From positions 1-5,687 of the forward strand of contig CAKQWL010000030.1 in the NCBI GenBank assembly GCA_934278965.1: DNA of 5,687 bases. Reading direction: 5' to 3'. Positions 5,268 through 5,687 of the stretch are shown here, piece after piece. Below the pieces are notes generated by a model, which saw nothing but the letters and a program-made list of their open reading frames with translations, was not told the origin of the DNA and ran no database searches. The number at the start of each line of letters is the position of its first letter. The first letter of the stretch is position 1. This DNA is from an uncultured Clostridia bacterium. Its GTDB lineage: Bacteria; Bacillota; Clostridia; Peptostreptococcales; Anaerovoracaceae. The position numbers and the translations under genes are program-made.

Positions 5268-5687
5268 TTATGCTTTTCGGATAAAAAGCGTGCCGCTCTC
5301 CCCGCCGCTCAGCGCTTCAAGCACTACATCCGGCTTCTTTCCATTCAAAAGCACCATTGGGATACCGTATTCGTTCACCTTACGAGCCGCCTCGATTTTG
5401 CAGGTCACACCGCCTGTCCCAAAAGAACTTTTTCCGTCGGTTTCAATCTTGCGCATGGTCGCGTCAATATCATTGATCTCGGGAATCAGCTTCGCTTCCG
5501 GATAACGCTTTGGATCTCTTTCAAAGACACCGTCGATATCCGATAAAATCACCAAGGCGTCCGCAGCCCATAAATTCGCGGTAAGGGCCGAGAGCGTGTC
5601 GTTATCACCAATGCGGATCTCATCAACGCAAACGCTGTCGTTTTCGTTGATGATCGGTACGACTCCTTCATCGATCAGGGTAAACAG
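5268..5687 (-). CDS. proB: Glutamate 5-kinase, C-terminal part (partial, no PUA domain)
   Basis: The frame is open from the right edge to TAA at 5268-5270, giving the last 139 residues. It holds the conserved amino-acid-kinase motifs of ProB: PIINENDSV, DEIRIGDNDTLSAL, LVILSDIDGVFERDP, and FGTGGVTCKIEAA near the ATP-binding region. The enzyme phosphorylates glutamate to glutamyl 5-phosphate, the first and feedback-regulated step of proline synthesis. The protein ends at GTLFIRKA. In E. coli ProB a PUA domain of about 100 residues follows this point, so this is the short, kinase-only form with an expected full length of about 260. The N-terminus and promoter are outside the window. proA is not between proB and proC and may lie upstream. 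Confidence 0.93.
   Translation of the reverse strand: MFTLIDEGVVPIINENDSVCVDEIRIGDNDTLSALTANLWAADALVILSDIDGVFERDPKRYPEAKLIPEINDIDATMRKIETDGKSSFGTGGVTCKIEAARKVNEYGIPMVLLNGKKPDVVLEALSGGESGTLFIRKA

Overview
The window looks like a piece of the chromosome of an endospore-forming Clostridia-type Firmicute, possibly Lachnospiraceae-like. Three things suggest this: a SpoIIM sporulation protein, a stand-alone ECF vitamin-transporter S component, and a Gram-positive type beta-helix surface protein. Moderate GC, strong purine-rich Shine-Dalgarno sites and extended -10 promoters fit. No species can be named from sequence alone.

Layout, left to right. Positions 1-957 (minus) hold the N-terminal 319 residues of a large secreted surface protein with degenerate beta-helix repeats; it runs off the left edge. 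Just upstream of it lies a 42-codon open frame for a possible single-span membrane peptide (1003-1131). Positions 1234-1353 hold two consecutive hairpins, best read as terminators of the next gene. Positions 1400-2023 (minus) encode an ECF transporter S component with its own promoter and a 12-bp hairpin next to its ribosome binding site. Positions 2141-3025 (minus) encode a XerC/XerD-type tyrosine recombinase in which the first His of the HxLRH motif is Gln. A 191-bp divergent control region separates it from spoIIM (3217-3837, plus). spoIIM runs tail to tail into nudF, with a 35-bp coding overlap. The right part is a minus-strand cluster reading proB (C-terminal part, from the right edge), proC and nudF.

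Functionally, proB and proC supply the first and last steps of proline synthesis from glutamate; proA is not seen here. nudF encodes an ADP-ribose pyrophosphatase that probably shares their transcript. SpoIIM is part of the engulfment peptidoglycan-remodelling complex, and the recombinase probably belongs to the Xer system or a relative. A nudF/spoIIM/xerD neighbourhood is known from Bacillus, but here only spoIIM points the other way, so it is flanked by a divergent and a convergent neighbour.

Most of the window is ordinary core genome. The points worth a second look are the substituted recombinase active site, the leader hairpin of the ECF gene, the tandem hairpins at 1234-1353, the small membrane ORF, the Cys-bearing repeats of the surface protein, and the antisense overlap of spoIIM and nudF.
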